A stretch of 64,000 nucleotides of DNA from Cristatella mucedo. Lineage: Eukaryota > Bryozoa > Phylactolaemata > Cristatellidae. Position 1 is the stretch's first letter, and every line of letters starts with the position of its first letter. Below the pieces are notes generated by a model. That model was given only the letters and a program-made list of their open reading frames with translations. It had not been told where the DNA came from and made no database searches. Both the position numbers and the translations under genes were made by a program. Below are positions 46,601 through 56,960 of the stretch, piece after piece. The stretch spans positions 682,001 to 746,000 of the forward strand of contig WPIO01000049.1 of NCBI GenBank assembly GCA_009760855.2, given 5' to 3'.

Positions 46601-49242
46601 TTATTTTTGGAAAACCAGTTCTTAAACAAAGCTAACTGGAAGAGGCGAGTCAAGCCAAAATAACAAAAAAGGCACACGAAGGTCGAGTAATACACATCGG
46701 CATAGACCGACAGCGATGCTGCTCCAATGAGCATCGTGGAACTCACCAGCCCAATGACGATCAGATAGCAGCCACCAAAGGCCGTACTGAACAGTGGAAT
46801 ATCTTTATTTACCTGTAAAACACAAAGGAACTACAGATACAACAATGGCACTCTAAAAGTGGTCGTCATACATGGCAGCAATCGTTGTAGGGCCTCCTTC
46901 AAAGCGATGACACTGCTATCTCTTAAATGACCTACCAATGTACAGGGCGGCTTCCTTAAGGATAGCGAGCCGATAATGCCGAGTAGACTTGCGTGACGCT
47001 TCAAAGTTCGCGGGTGCACAACAACGGACGCCGCTATATAGCTCTGCACTGCTACCGCCTCCCTTTCTTTGTTTGCCCTTCACCCATGAACCAGTTTTCT
47101 TATCTATGCTTATCTTAACTATGCCCCTCCGTCTATAACCAGCAGCAGCATAGGCAGCATGAGCAGCAGCAGCAGCAGCAGCAGCAAGTGGTGAGAAAGG
47201 CTGCGAGTACAAACGAAAATCCTTCTGAGCCAGAAAAAATCAATGCTGAAATGCAGCACAACGGTTAATGTTATGTCCGAGTAAATGTATGAGCTGTCAC
47301 ACGTACACACACCACAAGACCATCGAGAGAACACGGCTGTTAATTATAAGTAAAAGCAAGCCAGGCGGAAGCCAGTGGCTATGATGGCCGACCATAACCC
47401 GGGAGAATATGAAAGTTTATGAATGGGTCCGCTGCTGTTCTCCGGCAGAGACTTCCCTCGGAAGAGAAAGTTACCATAGTGGGTCCAGCGAACCCAGCAC
47501 CCTTTCTTCAGATGAGAAGCCGACTGAGTATAGGTCGGCTTTTGCACAGGATATCGCAGGCAGGCTTTTGGCTGGACTGTCAATGACGTGTTGACCAATG
47601 CTCGGCTCCTCGAAAGTATCACGAACTGGCTACGCTGCCCAAAGTATCCAAGACAAACAAAAAGATATAGGTATAGAGACATAAGGAAAAAGCCAGCCAA
47701 GCAGGAGAATCAAGCCGGAGAAGCCTCTGCTCACATTAAGGCCTTATTCTAAAGAAACGCTCGGAGCAATTGTTCGATGTCCGGCGGTCGCTTCTTTCGT
47801 GGAGAGACACACCACTGCCTATGGTTTCTCCCCCTTGAGAAGTCGGGGTAGTCATACGGCGCGGCCAAACAGTCAAACAATGCGCCGTGCTTGTAGAATA
47901 CGATACGCATTTGGCTCGCGTGTGCCTGTAAGGGCGATGATAGGTGCTCCGCATACTCGGGCTTGACAGAAATTGCTCGATTGGAGCTGTCAATCTGTGC
48001 TCCACCTTCTTTGGTCATGGCCGCTTATGACGACAATTCTGCTATCAATCCTGCCACAGGTGGTTAAGTTTAAGTGGTGTATGATGGTGCTGAGGCTGTT
48101 GATCGGTCGGCTACAGATGCAGGTGAAGACAATAGTTTGAGTGCTTATTCCCATGTGAAATCGTGCAAGTTATGAGGCAATTCCAAGTCTAATGCTGCCT
48201 CAGGCTCCACGGATGAAGTCGGATCAGCTTCTGTTGCCCTAGGCTAGTCTTCCAGAAGTTCACATGCCCCAGAACATTCTAGATTAAGTTTACGAACACG
48301 ACTGCTACCCGTCGAAGGTTGCAAGAAGATTGTCGATCTTTCTAGCAAAACCTGCACCGACAGTGCAGGCGTTTCCATCATTGAGACAAGTTCGCGATGA
48401 ATGCACACATCACCAAAAGCCTTGCAGACATTGCATTTGTACGAGTCGTCGTCGTACATCCAGCAGCACTTACACACAGGAGGCACAACAGGCAACACCA
48501 AGGGTTTGTGTGTTCGGAGGATTTGTGCGATGCAAATACATCAGCTGATGGAGAAGGTACCCAGTGAACCGTCTCATCACGCAAGCATTGCAGTAGTGGC
48601 CTGCGCAGAAGTCGTCATCGCTGGTGTACCAAGAGTCAGGCTCTAAGAACAGAACATCTAGCACTAACAGCACAACCAGTGCCTGCCCTAAAGATGCTCC
48701 GGATGAAGAAACATGTGTGCCCTGCATAGATTCATCACCACAAGAGACATCACCAAGTGCTTAACAGCAATCAGGCTGAGTGGCAGCAACAGACAATAGT
48801 TCATGAAAATAGATGTTTAAGAATTCGTGGCCACGTGGCTAAAATCAGCATCGAAGCTCTTACAGATCCATCCTTTGCATATGCAGTGCCGATCACGAAG
48901 AGAAGCAGAATAAACTACCCTAGTCCAGCCAGCAGACTTGGCGGTTTACACTTGCATGCACCTGCCACTCGACGAAATGCAACGTCACACTACTCACCCA
49001 CGTGCATATGTCGCGCAGGTCGTTCGTGTAGCAGACGGGCAAAGCGGGCCCGGAGCCGGATGGCACAAGACTGGAGTAGTTGGCAAAGTACAGTCCTGCA
49101 GGCAAAGAACGCAGGCACCATTCGTGGCAGGCTGTCAAACCGCTCGCGCCACCCAGTGGTCGCAGCTCGCTCGAGCGAAAGACGCCGGCAAGAGCCAGAG
49201 AGCGCGCGCAGCCTCGACCGCACACAGCCTCGCGTGGGCTCG

Positions 49243-49325
<83 letters not shown>

Positions 49326-50987
49326 GCAGCAGAAGCGGACAGTGCGCAGGCGCTCACTCGGCGTCTCACCAAAGCGAGTGAGGTTAAGGCAGAATATCTG
49401 CAAGCCTCCTTCTCCAGCTTGGTAGTCGGCGTTCGTCAGCTCGGTGTAGCACACGGAGCGCATCATGATGAGCACTAGGATAGGGATGCCTAGCAGCGAC
49501 ACGGCCACGGTCCACACCAGGTTGAAGAGATACGTGAGAATCATGAACTAAAGCGGCACCGTGGGCGATTCCCGCAGACAGTGCATGCGATCAAGAAGCA
49601 AACCGACATAGCAGCACATGACATAAAGCATCGGGCAGGCGAGGAGAGATAAACAAGGCCACTAAATTGTGGCCACTGGAGTAGCATTTAAAATAACTAA
49701 ACTCTGGCCGTGAGCTCACGCCACTAAAACAAAATCACTGGCCACCAATGGCTTAGACGGTCTAAACCACAATTTTAAACTTCGCCCAGCTGCCAGTGCT
49801 CAGCACACTGCATTCACTGTTTATCCGTGTCGCCACATACATTTTGGGTACCGGGCCTGCGAGCCACCTCCCGCCTCGCCTTCAGCTAAGTGCTCTTGTT
49901 GAGGGAATCGAAAACTGTCATTAGCCGAGAACGTGCACAATACCCCAAGAAAGCCTATGCTAGCGCCGACGCCCAACGGCCTCGAAGAACGCTGCCACAG
50001 CGCCGGCAGCTCAATCGGAGTGAGCGGCAGCACGAACAGCGAGTAGCCGCGGTGGCCGCATTGGTCTAGCCGCCATAGCTGCACAGGCAGGACAGCGGCC
50101 TAGCGAGCGAGGTGCCTCTTACCAGCAGGGCAATGCAGCGGCCTCCGATTATGCATTTCTCCCTCGTGTACAAGATGGCCCTAGTGGACCCGGTGGCCAA
50201 GAAGCCGAACCAGAACAGTGCAATAGCAAAGCCTCCCATGACAGCCGCGGCAACCACGAGCGCCAGCTTCAGCGATGAGACCCTGCAAAGACGGTGGTCA
50301 GTGTGCACTGCGCAAAACCGAAGCAACGCGAACGGGTAGCTTTTGCAGGTGGGGGCACATTTCAAAAAGGAAAGCCCTCAGAGCACGCCACACGCAGAAG
50401 CAACAGGCCACTCTGGCACATGTAAACACCTGCAGCTAGCGCTTAGCAGCAGCGCAACCTGCGATAAATGATGGGGCGGCTGAAAAAAGCAACAGCGATA
50501 GCAACCACTTGTGGATGACTGAACAAGAAGTATTTCATCCATCTTTAAAAGAAAGTTGATGTCGACAGTGAGAAGTAAACGGCAGGCAGCTGGATACTTC
50601 TCGCTTGTTATTATTAGCAAGGTGTGAGCAAGCGACAATACTCGATCACGATCTAGCTCCATCATGTGGTATGTACCTTATATGGCTAGCTGCTGCACAT
50701 GGCACTATTACACGAATCAAAAGGTCAGGTTGCCTATCCGGCCAGCAGTCCATTTCATGTCCTTATCTTTTCGGCATTGTCCAAAGCCGACAAAAATGAC
50801 TAACGGTCGAAGGAGGATGGCAAATTTAGAAACGACAACCTTGCACTTGCACGCCTACGGTAAGAATCAAGTGCGCCTACAACCCGCATACGCACGCAAA
50901 CACGTATACTAACGTGCCACACTTTTGTTACCTACTGGCCTGCTGGTCTGTGTCATCCCCATTAGCGCTTTGCTTCTGGCCGACTCA

Positions 50988-51070
<83 letters not shown>

Positions 51071-52803
51071 TGAGAGAGAGAGAGAGAGAGAGAGAAGAGT
51101 GAGAGAGACGATTTGAAATGACTAAGTAGTGTAAGCACCATTTCTTTATTGTACCGGTACTGTTTTTTATAAAGGGCCCTTTTGAAACGATATGCGATAT
51201 TTATAAACGAAACGTCGAACACGTCGACGGTGCTTCTTATGCTCGATGCTCTTTGCAACTCGAAATCGGATTGAGATCTCTCGGCGGTAACATGGTAGGG
51301 TGCGCTCGGGAGAGCATTCGACAGCTAGTCGGCAGACATTGCGAACTAGTCCGGTGGTCAGCACGAGCCACCGAGCAGTGCGCAGCAGTGGAGCTGCCTG
51401 CGCTAAAGCAGGCCGAGCCAGCTCGCCAGCCCACTCGAAGCTCTCTCTGTCATCTCACAGCAGCAGGGTGGCGGGCAGTTTTCCACTGAGGCAGTCAAAC
51501 CGACGTGAGCAACCAAAGTTTGCCGAGTGACCATGGAAGGCAGCCACTGACTTTTGTCAAAATAAAAACAAACGGCCAGCTAGACCAGGTGCAGGAACTG
51601 GCCGCACAATTTACATGGCTTGGATAGACACCATTGAGCACTTACGCCACAAAATTCCTAGCCAGCCGCCCATGCAGAGCAGGGTCTGCGCTAAGCTGCA
51701 GCTGGCAGGACGGCAGATCGAACTGCTTGCATTAAGACCGGCAAGTGACGATCGCTGCCCAAACTCTAGGGCAGCGACCACAGTCGCCGCGAATGCCCTA
51801 CCGTGCCCATGCAGCACACTAGCCAGACTAAGACACACATCTGGCACACCTGAATTTAAGACGATGGCATGCGCAAGTTACACTTTGCCTACACAGAAAT
51901 GGTAACGCCCCCAGTAGCCTTCATATTACAATGGCTCTTGCCTATCACGGCAGAGACAAGAGAGCAGGAGAAAAACCGGTCTCCCAAAGTTCCAATCAAT
52001 GACAAGGAAAAGATATTTGGCCGACCAGTTCAATTCCTATATCAAAACTTCTAACCTAGCAAATAAGGTTCAGTCACATTGTACAGCTAATGATTCCACA
52101 AATTCAGCAATGTCGTAAGTGTTAAATGACCTTCTCAAGAAAGCTGCCGAAGAAGAGTTTCTCAGCTAGTTCTGCTGGATTTCCAGGCAGCGGTTCATAC
52201 CATTGATCACCGAGTCCTTCTCGACTGCCTTTCGTCACGTCTAGGCATCACAGGCACTTCACTGCCATGGTTTAAGCCCCATCTCAGTGGAAGATCTACG
52301 AGCAAAGATCTTTAGTGGTAACTGCCATTCGGGGAGCATTGAAAGTGTGCGATGCCCCAGGGATCTGTATGCTCGGTCCACTTCTTTCCAAAATCTATAC
52401 TCCCCTCTTGCCGGGCCGGCATAGTTACCAAGGACCCTATAAGATTTCATTTATATGCACATGACACACAACTGTAAAACACACCTATTTAGGACACCAT
52501 TTAGTGGGTCCCTGTGATTCGTCCTTCATGTGCTTATGCATGCTGACACTGCATGCTGCCACTAACCACATTTGCACGATGACCCTGTGCATGTCACCCA
52601 TAACCATGTTATTCATTTTGTTTGTTTATCAAGGATGATATTACTCACCATTCAATTGCATTTCCCTTTGCAGCAAATGTAAAGCGCCTAGAAAGAGATT
52701 GAGTTTTCTGAGGGCGCTTTATCAAGTGCATTATTATTATTATTAACTGTACCCGTGATTTAATTTCTCCCTGCATTAAAGCAAGTCGAACTCTCCCTTT
52801 CCC

Positions 52804-52880
<77 letters not shown>

Positions 52881-55800
52881 CCTCTCCTCCTTTCTCTCTC
52901 AACTCCCTTGTATTGTGTATTGCTGACATTTGCACTTGGATGACAACAAACTTTCTCACATTGATTAACGATAACACTAACTTGTTACTTATATGCAAAC
53001 CAAGTGTTACTCAGAAATTGGAAAAGCTAAACCTCAACATGGACTAGGCTAACATATCTCCTGTAGCATCTGCATGCAATCTAGGTGTCCTGTTTCAAAG
53101 TCACCTTTCACAAGACAACCGTGTATGCTCCAACGTTAAGCCGACTTTCAACTATGCTGCATTGCAAACATTTGGGATTGCTTAACTTGAGATACCACAT
53201 CGAAGTTGGTTCATTTATTTGTGACATCACGCCTCGACTTCTGCAACTCACTACTGGATGGTCAACTAGCCTGTGCAGCATGGTGCTTGCAGCTGGTGCA
53301 GTACTCTATAGCTAGCCTTGTCGGTCACGAACGTGGTAATCGGCACACTGCACCACTTTTCACCCGAACTGCACTAGCTTCCCACGAAGCAGCCCATCAA
53401 ATTCAAGGTTTTGTCACTCACTTTCAGATTCTTCATTCTCTGGCTCTAGCTGACCTATCAAGACTACTTCCCAATCAGGCTAAGCAGCGTACCAGCTGCT
53501 CTACTGACCCAAGTCATTTAGCTTTGCCTTTAATTAACTTCAAAAACTTTTGGATATCGTGCTGTTAGTGCGTACACTCCCAAAGCCTGGGATGCACTCC
53601 CAACTGACGTTATAATATTACCTGACTTGGGGATATTTAAAAAGAAGCTGAAAACCGAATTAGTTCCTCACAGCTTAGCTGGCTTCGCGTGAATTGTCCT
53701 TTGTGTGCCTGTGTGTACTGACACTGTGCTGCATGTTAGCTTTCACTCAACAATAGATATGCTTCCGTGAAAGTATATGTAACATGCCTAAAAAGAGACT
53801 TAGTTCTCTCAGTGCACAAAACAAATGACTAGTTATTACTTTGCATTAAATTGTGCAGCTGTGTTGCATGGTAAGAGAGTAGAGACAACAAAAGCTCTGA
53901 TCGAGGAAACTGCTGAACACGTAGCCTGATACTGGGGTAATGGGTTCTTCTTTTGCACGGGAGATTGGTTAGAATAGGGGCTGAGTGTGAAGAACCTTCT
54001 AGCTATTCAAGGAAGGCATAGAGGTAACAACATGACTCAATGGGACCGTGTGCATGTTTAAACAAGTGGGTGCACACACGCCTAAGCCCGTGTGTTTGCG
54101 CGAGTTTGTCTGCTTGTGGGCTTGTGTGTGTACATGCATGCATGCATGTTTGTATCTGCATCCCCGAATGAAGCGTGAGTGCGCGCCTGCACAAGTGGAT
54201 ACACTAGAGTTCGTGCCATGGACATACAAGTGTCCGTGTGAGCTCGTGTAAATGCGAGCACATATGGATGCACGTGCGAAGTGTGAATGAGCCTCTTTGT
54301 ATCCATGCATATGTGCACGTAGGGATGCATACAAGTGGACAGTATCAGATCAGGAGAAGGCTTAGCCTGATTAAGCCAAATTGCACTGATTGCTCTCCTC
54401 ATTGTCCATCGCCAGGCAGCAGGTGGAATTCGCACTGACTCGCCTGCTTGTTACTGCCTTTTGCTGCTCACTGTTTGCTTTCACTGCTCATTCTTGCAGT
54501 ACTGCTTCACCACACGGCAAAGAGCCCATAAGGGCCACCGAGCTTGACGGTGGCACGAACTCACCATCTGATACTGTCATCTTAAGGATGTCATCATAAG
54601 CCCAGGGATATCACAGACAGTGGAGCTAACGACCAATCACAAAAAATCGAGTTCCTGGCTATCAACAACGCTCGCAGTATTAGCTTAAGGAGACCAGCAG
54701 GTTCTTGTATGTACACGAGACTGCAAGCTTGAACGTGGCTAGCAGCTTGGAAAGCTATGCAACCACGTAGGTGTACACAGATCAGCCGATAAAACCGAGC
54801 ACGAAATATGTATGCAATCGACTTCTGGAAGGCTTCTATGAAAGAACTTACTTAGTTGCATGTTTGCACAGGTGCAGTAGCAGCTCCTGCACTAAAGTCC
54901 TTTGCCGCAAACATAGCACACGAACAACAAGTGCTAGTCCTTACAGACACGTGACAACGAGTGGCACACTAGGTAAGGCGGTTGCTTTCACGCCCTCGGT
55001 CCCGAGGTAGTGGGTTCGATTCCTGCGGTGGGCGATTCTTTATCGCCACTGCAAGCGGTGGTGATAGCCATAAAGGCTCTTCCGTCGCTATACAAAAAGA
55101 GGCTGTTTAATCAGCTAGGATTTATTTATATGGACGTGAGACACATGGACCTGGTGCCTTGAAGTACGGCTATAAAGAGTCGTAGTTGCTACACCAATAC
55201 AAGCAGGTAAGCATGCGGCAGCAGAGGAGCATGGAAGCAATCGAGAGCACCATACCTTAATATTAAAAGTCCATTTCGTTAACGTAGAGAATTATATTAC
55301 ATAGCCACAGGGTGGCACGTGCGTACAGTGCCAGCCATTGCGTACAACTCACTTCGAAGCCCAAATTGCAACTGACTGGTAATCACTATAGATGCCCAGC
55401 CCATTCGGTCTAAGCCACAGATTCGGACATATCTGGTTTCCAATGCTCCAGGAACCGATAACAATAGCACTATATATATCTAGTGATCGGGCCTTCCGAG
55501 TGTATGCACCGAAAGTCTGGGACTTGCTCCAAGCTTCAGTCACCACCTGCATTGAGTTCCCACCGTTTAAGTCTCGGCAAAAGATGCACCTGTTCCACTC
55601 GGCTTCCTCTGCCACGAGAGCTTGCCTGATCACTTTTGCATTTTTTGCATGCTTACGTGTGAATGATTCAGTTCACTATACTATCTAGGGGTCCTACTAA
55701 CCTGGGCTCCTATTAACATACAGCCCCGAGTATCTTCTTGGGTGCTTTTGCATTCACAGCTATGCATGATATTTGTGGGCCTTTGCATGCTTGCCCAAGT

Positions 55801-56519
55801 GTGATACCTTGCATGTCATTAACCCTTAGTTACTGCTTCTATTGCAAGAAGTTGCAAAGCACCCAGATGGTGATTTGGATCTCTAAAGGCACTATCCAAG
55901 CAACTTATTAGTATTCTTTAGGAATTCTACAGCAGCATCATAGCCTGACCGATTTAGCATGCATCCATTTCAGTAGCTAACGTAACACCGGTGCACATCC
56001 TCGGCGATTACATAAGTGGAAGTTGAAGAGCCATGTCATGCCTATTCATGCATTACGCACTATGTGAATCGAGGTGGATATGTACTCACTAGATATGCAT
56101 TCCTATTCCCGTATAAATGGGGTTTGATGAAGGAACTACAGGTACTTCCTGTGCATGTTCCACGCGATGCTGCTGCTTGGAGCGTGCGTTCATGGTAGGG
56201 AGCTGCGGCACACAGCCTGCACTCGACACGGATCATAACTACTTTCAAGAAGTGCTGCAAGTATCAGCACAGAAAGCGGGCATGTCAGCAGATGCCATGT
56301 CACGTCGAGGGCGAGACACGCCTGAAAGAGTTATGATTCAGAAGCAAGGCAGCCTGACTCACCACTCAATCTCGATGTTGATATTGAACTTGGATTTTAG
56401 GATTAGCTGCGTATCAGAGACTCCTTCGTAAAGGCACCCGCAAAACAGGCCCGTGCCGACTAGCATGACGAGCGTGGCAACCGCTGACGCATAAGGAAAG
56501 CGCTTGAAGCACGACTCCG
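43512..56519 (-). CDS. M6: M6/PLP-family four-span proteolipid, copy B (exons 2-7, start not located)
   Basis: Second proteolipid gene, head-to-tail with copy A. Minus-strand exons 56519-56363, 50282-50123, 49547-49370, 49095-48998, 46812-46747 and 43676-43512 (824 bp). Adding a 4-bp ATGN first exon would give 275 residues. The exon lengths 157/160/178/98/66 equal those of copy A and every phase agrees; only the last exon differs (165 against 171 bp). By my count 35/53 residues of exon 3 and 40/59 of exon 4 are identical to copy A. Four spans, four loop cysteines (C140, C160, C188, C197 on copy A numbering) and two sequons (NLT at N162, NYS at N172). Tail [19 protein letters not shown] then diverges. 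Exon 1 must end in one base of an NCG codon and should lie above 56520, possibly outside the window. Confidence 0.92.
44930..46020 (+). pseudogene. LINE-1 copy with reverse transcriptase remnant
   Basis: Plus strand, antisense inside M6-B intron 6. VPQGSVLG-like VTPGLCAW region is shifted, but [20 protein letters not shown] and [20 protein letters not shown] are open, so the catalytic YADD is kept. Further blocks [20 protein letters not shown] and [10 protein letters not shown]. Frameshifts and lack of an ATT tail show it is dead. Confidence 0.85.
46021..46746. other. M6-B intron 6, no further feature recognised
   Basis: Open frames here (up to 154 codons on the plus strand at 46199-46663) have no recognisable domain and overlap no splice-consistent exon. 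Confidence 0.35.
46747..46812 (-). CDS. M6: M6-B exon 6: first half of fourth span
   Basis: Acceptor tgtgttttacag|GTAAAT, donor CTG|GTGAGT. 66 bp: [20 protein letters not shown] plus GL, 17 of 22 residues identical to copy A by my count. Confidence 0.94.
47140..47187. repeat. (CAG)n microsatellite, interrupted
   Basis: CAG units broken by ataggcagcatgag, in M6-B intron 5. Confidence 0.9.
47736..48770 (-). other. unassigned open-frame remnants in M6-B intron 5
   Basis: Minus-strand fragments with an acidic and cysteine-rich character: [20 protein letters not shown] (near 48640), [20 protein letters not shown] then GDVCIHRE (48475-48385), and a separate 89-codon frame 48018-47749 with [20 protein letters not shown]. 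The Cys spacing hints at a zinc-binding domain such as the C-terminal finger of piggyBac-type transposases, but I cannot join the pieces into one known protein. Confidence 0.25.
48998..49095 (-). CDS. M6: M6-B exon 5: large extracellular loop
   Basis: Acceptor tttgcctgcag|GACTGT, donor TGG|GTGAGT. 98 bp: [20 protein letters not shown] then [12 protein letters not shown], with C188 and C197. GC-rich. Confidence 0.94.
49245..49325. repeat. (GA)n microsatellite in a 274-bp intron
   Basis: About 38 GA units between M6-B exons 4 and 5, giving a long CT tract on the sense strand 45 bp after the exon 4 donor. Confidence 0.98.
49370..49547 (-). CDS. M6: M6-B exon 4: third span and start of large loop
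   Basis: Acceptor gccgctttag|TTCATG, donor TTTG|GTGAGA. 178 bp: [20 protein letters not shown] is TM3; [10 protein letters not shown] carries C160 and an NLT sequon that copy A lacks. Confidence 0.95.
50123..50282 (-). CDS. M6: M6-B exon 3: second membrane span
   Basis: Acceptor ccgtctttgcag|GGTCTC, donor CTG|GTAAGA. 160 bp: [40 protein letters not shown] and CIIGGRC. Confidence 0.95.
50990..51110. repeat. (GA)n microsatellite
   Basis: About 120 bp, twice interrupted by agagtgag, in M6-B intron 2. Confidence 0.98.
51230..51850. other. CpG-rich unassigned stretch in M6-B intron 2
   Basis: Unusually GC- and CpG-rich for this gene's introns (for example gtgcgctcgggagagcattcg, gcagcgaccacagtcgccgcg). 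No exon supported on either strand; an alternative promoter is possible. Confidence 0.25.
51985..52750 (+). repeat. LINE-1 copy, internally deleted
   Basis: RT fragments (gccgaccagttcaattc, caagaaagctgccgaag, ctggatttccaggcagc) up to atatgcacatgacacacaac (YADDTQ region), then an abrupt jump at about 52475 to the 3' UTR aacacacctatttaggac and the tail aagcgcctagaaagagatt, gggcgctttatcaagtgc, ATT repeats. M6-B intron 2. Confidence 0.85.
52801..52880. repeat. poly-C and (CT)n microsatellite
   Basis: About 14 C followed by about 60 bp of CT repeats, between two LINE-1 copies in M6-B intron 2. Confidence 0.97.
52900..53830 (+). repeat. LINE-1 copy, 3' half
   Basis: Begins at tgacatttgcacttggatga (the DICTWM block), passes ttgtgacatcacgcctcgac ([12 protein letters not shown] open frame), cttttggatatcgtgctg, and ends with the 3' tail atgcctaaaaagagactt. 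Independent of the previous copy. M6-B intron 2. Confidence 0.85.
54040..54330. repeat. GT-rich low-complexity block
   Basis: Imperfect tgtgtgcatg/gtgtgtgtac words with three tandem catg units (54133-54148). Its complement resembles the CA-rich block at 13340-13460. Confidence 0.6.
54955..55119 (+). repeat. SINE-A copy, well preserved
   Basis: Box A-like gtggcacactaggtaaggcg, box B tgggttcgattcctgc, body cgccactgcaagcggtggtg, tail ctgtttaatcagctagg then TTTATTTATA. Best copy for defining the family. M6-B intron 2. Confidence 0.88.
55440..55920 (+). repeat. LINE-1 3' end (subfamily 2)
   Basis: [18 protein letters not shown] corresponds to '[18 protein letters not shown]'; 3' UTR tgcttgcccaagtgtgat; tail aagcacccagatggtgattt. 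M6-B intron 2. Confidence 0.7.
56363..56519 (-). CDS. M6: M6-B exon 2: first membrane span
   Basis: Acceptor ttttgtag|CGGAGT, donor GAGTG|GTGAGT. 157 bp: [20 protein letters not shown] then [20 protein letters not shown] and IEIEW. This copy keeps the CGC Cys pair after TM1 where copy A has CGF. Confidence 0.94.
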
Positions 56520-56589
56520 CTACAAAACGATGAGCAGAACATGAGCATATATGAGCACACAGACGTCAATTTACACATATCGAGCAAAT

Positions 56590-56960
56590 GTGGTGAGGAA
56601 CAGGCAAGTTTGAGCTTCTTTTTAAATGTTGCCGAGTCAAAGAATGTCATAAAATCAGTGGGTAGTGAGCTACAGGCTTTGCGAGCTTGCAAAATCTTAA
56701 GGCACGGTCTCCAGAGGATTTGAGGTCGGTTAGAGGCACGGCTACATGAACTGAATCAGAAGAGTAGATGTTACAAAGAGGGTCGGATGAGGACGGATTT
56801 CATATAGGCAGGCTTGAGAATGAAGGAATGTAAAGTGAGTGTCAGAGCCCTGATGTCGATACCCCATTGATGGAGAGCCACTGTGGGTCGGTGGGAAGTA
56901 GTGCAATGTGGTAGCTGAGACGTTCACGACAGAGAAGTATGACTACAGAGTTTTGCGCCA
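56590..56960 (-). repeat. LINE-1 3' coding fragment
   Basis: Minus-strand gcacggtctccagaggattt, gaatgaaggaatgtaaagtg and ggtgggaagtagtgcaatg follow the LINE-1 C-terminus in order. Starts 70 bp upstream of M6-B exon 2. Confidence 0.8.

Noticed and set aside
46199-46663. 154-codon plus-strand open frame
   Set aside because: No recognisable domain, lies in an M6-B intron, and composition resembles non-coding sequence.
48757-49425. 222-codon open frame on the plus strand
   Set aside because: It overlaps M6-B exons 4-5 antisense and gets much of its length from the GA microsatellite (Arg-Glu repeats). No domain.
54955-55030. Possible tRNA gene
   Set aside because: The box A/B-like sequence belongs to the SINE-A head. 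It cannot form a full cloverleaf and the same sequence recurs with the SINE body attached. SINE-B heads were rejected for the same reason.
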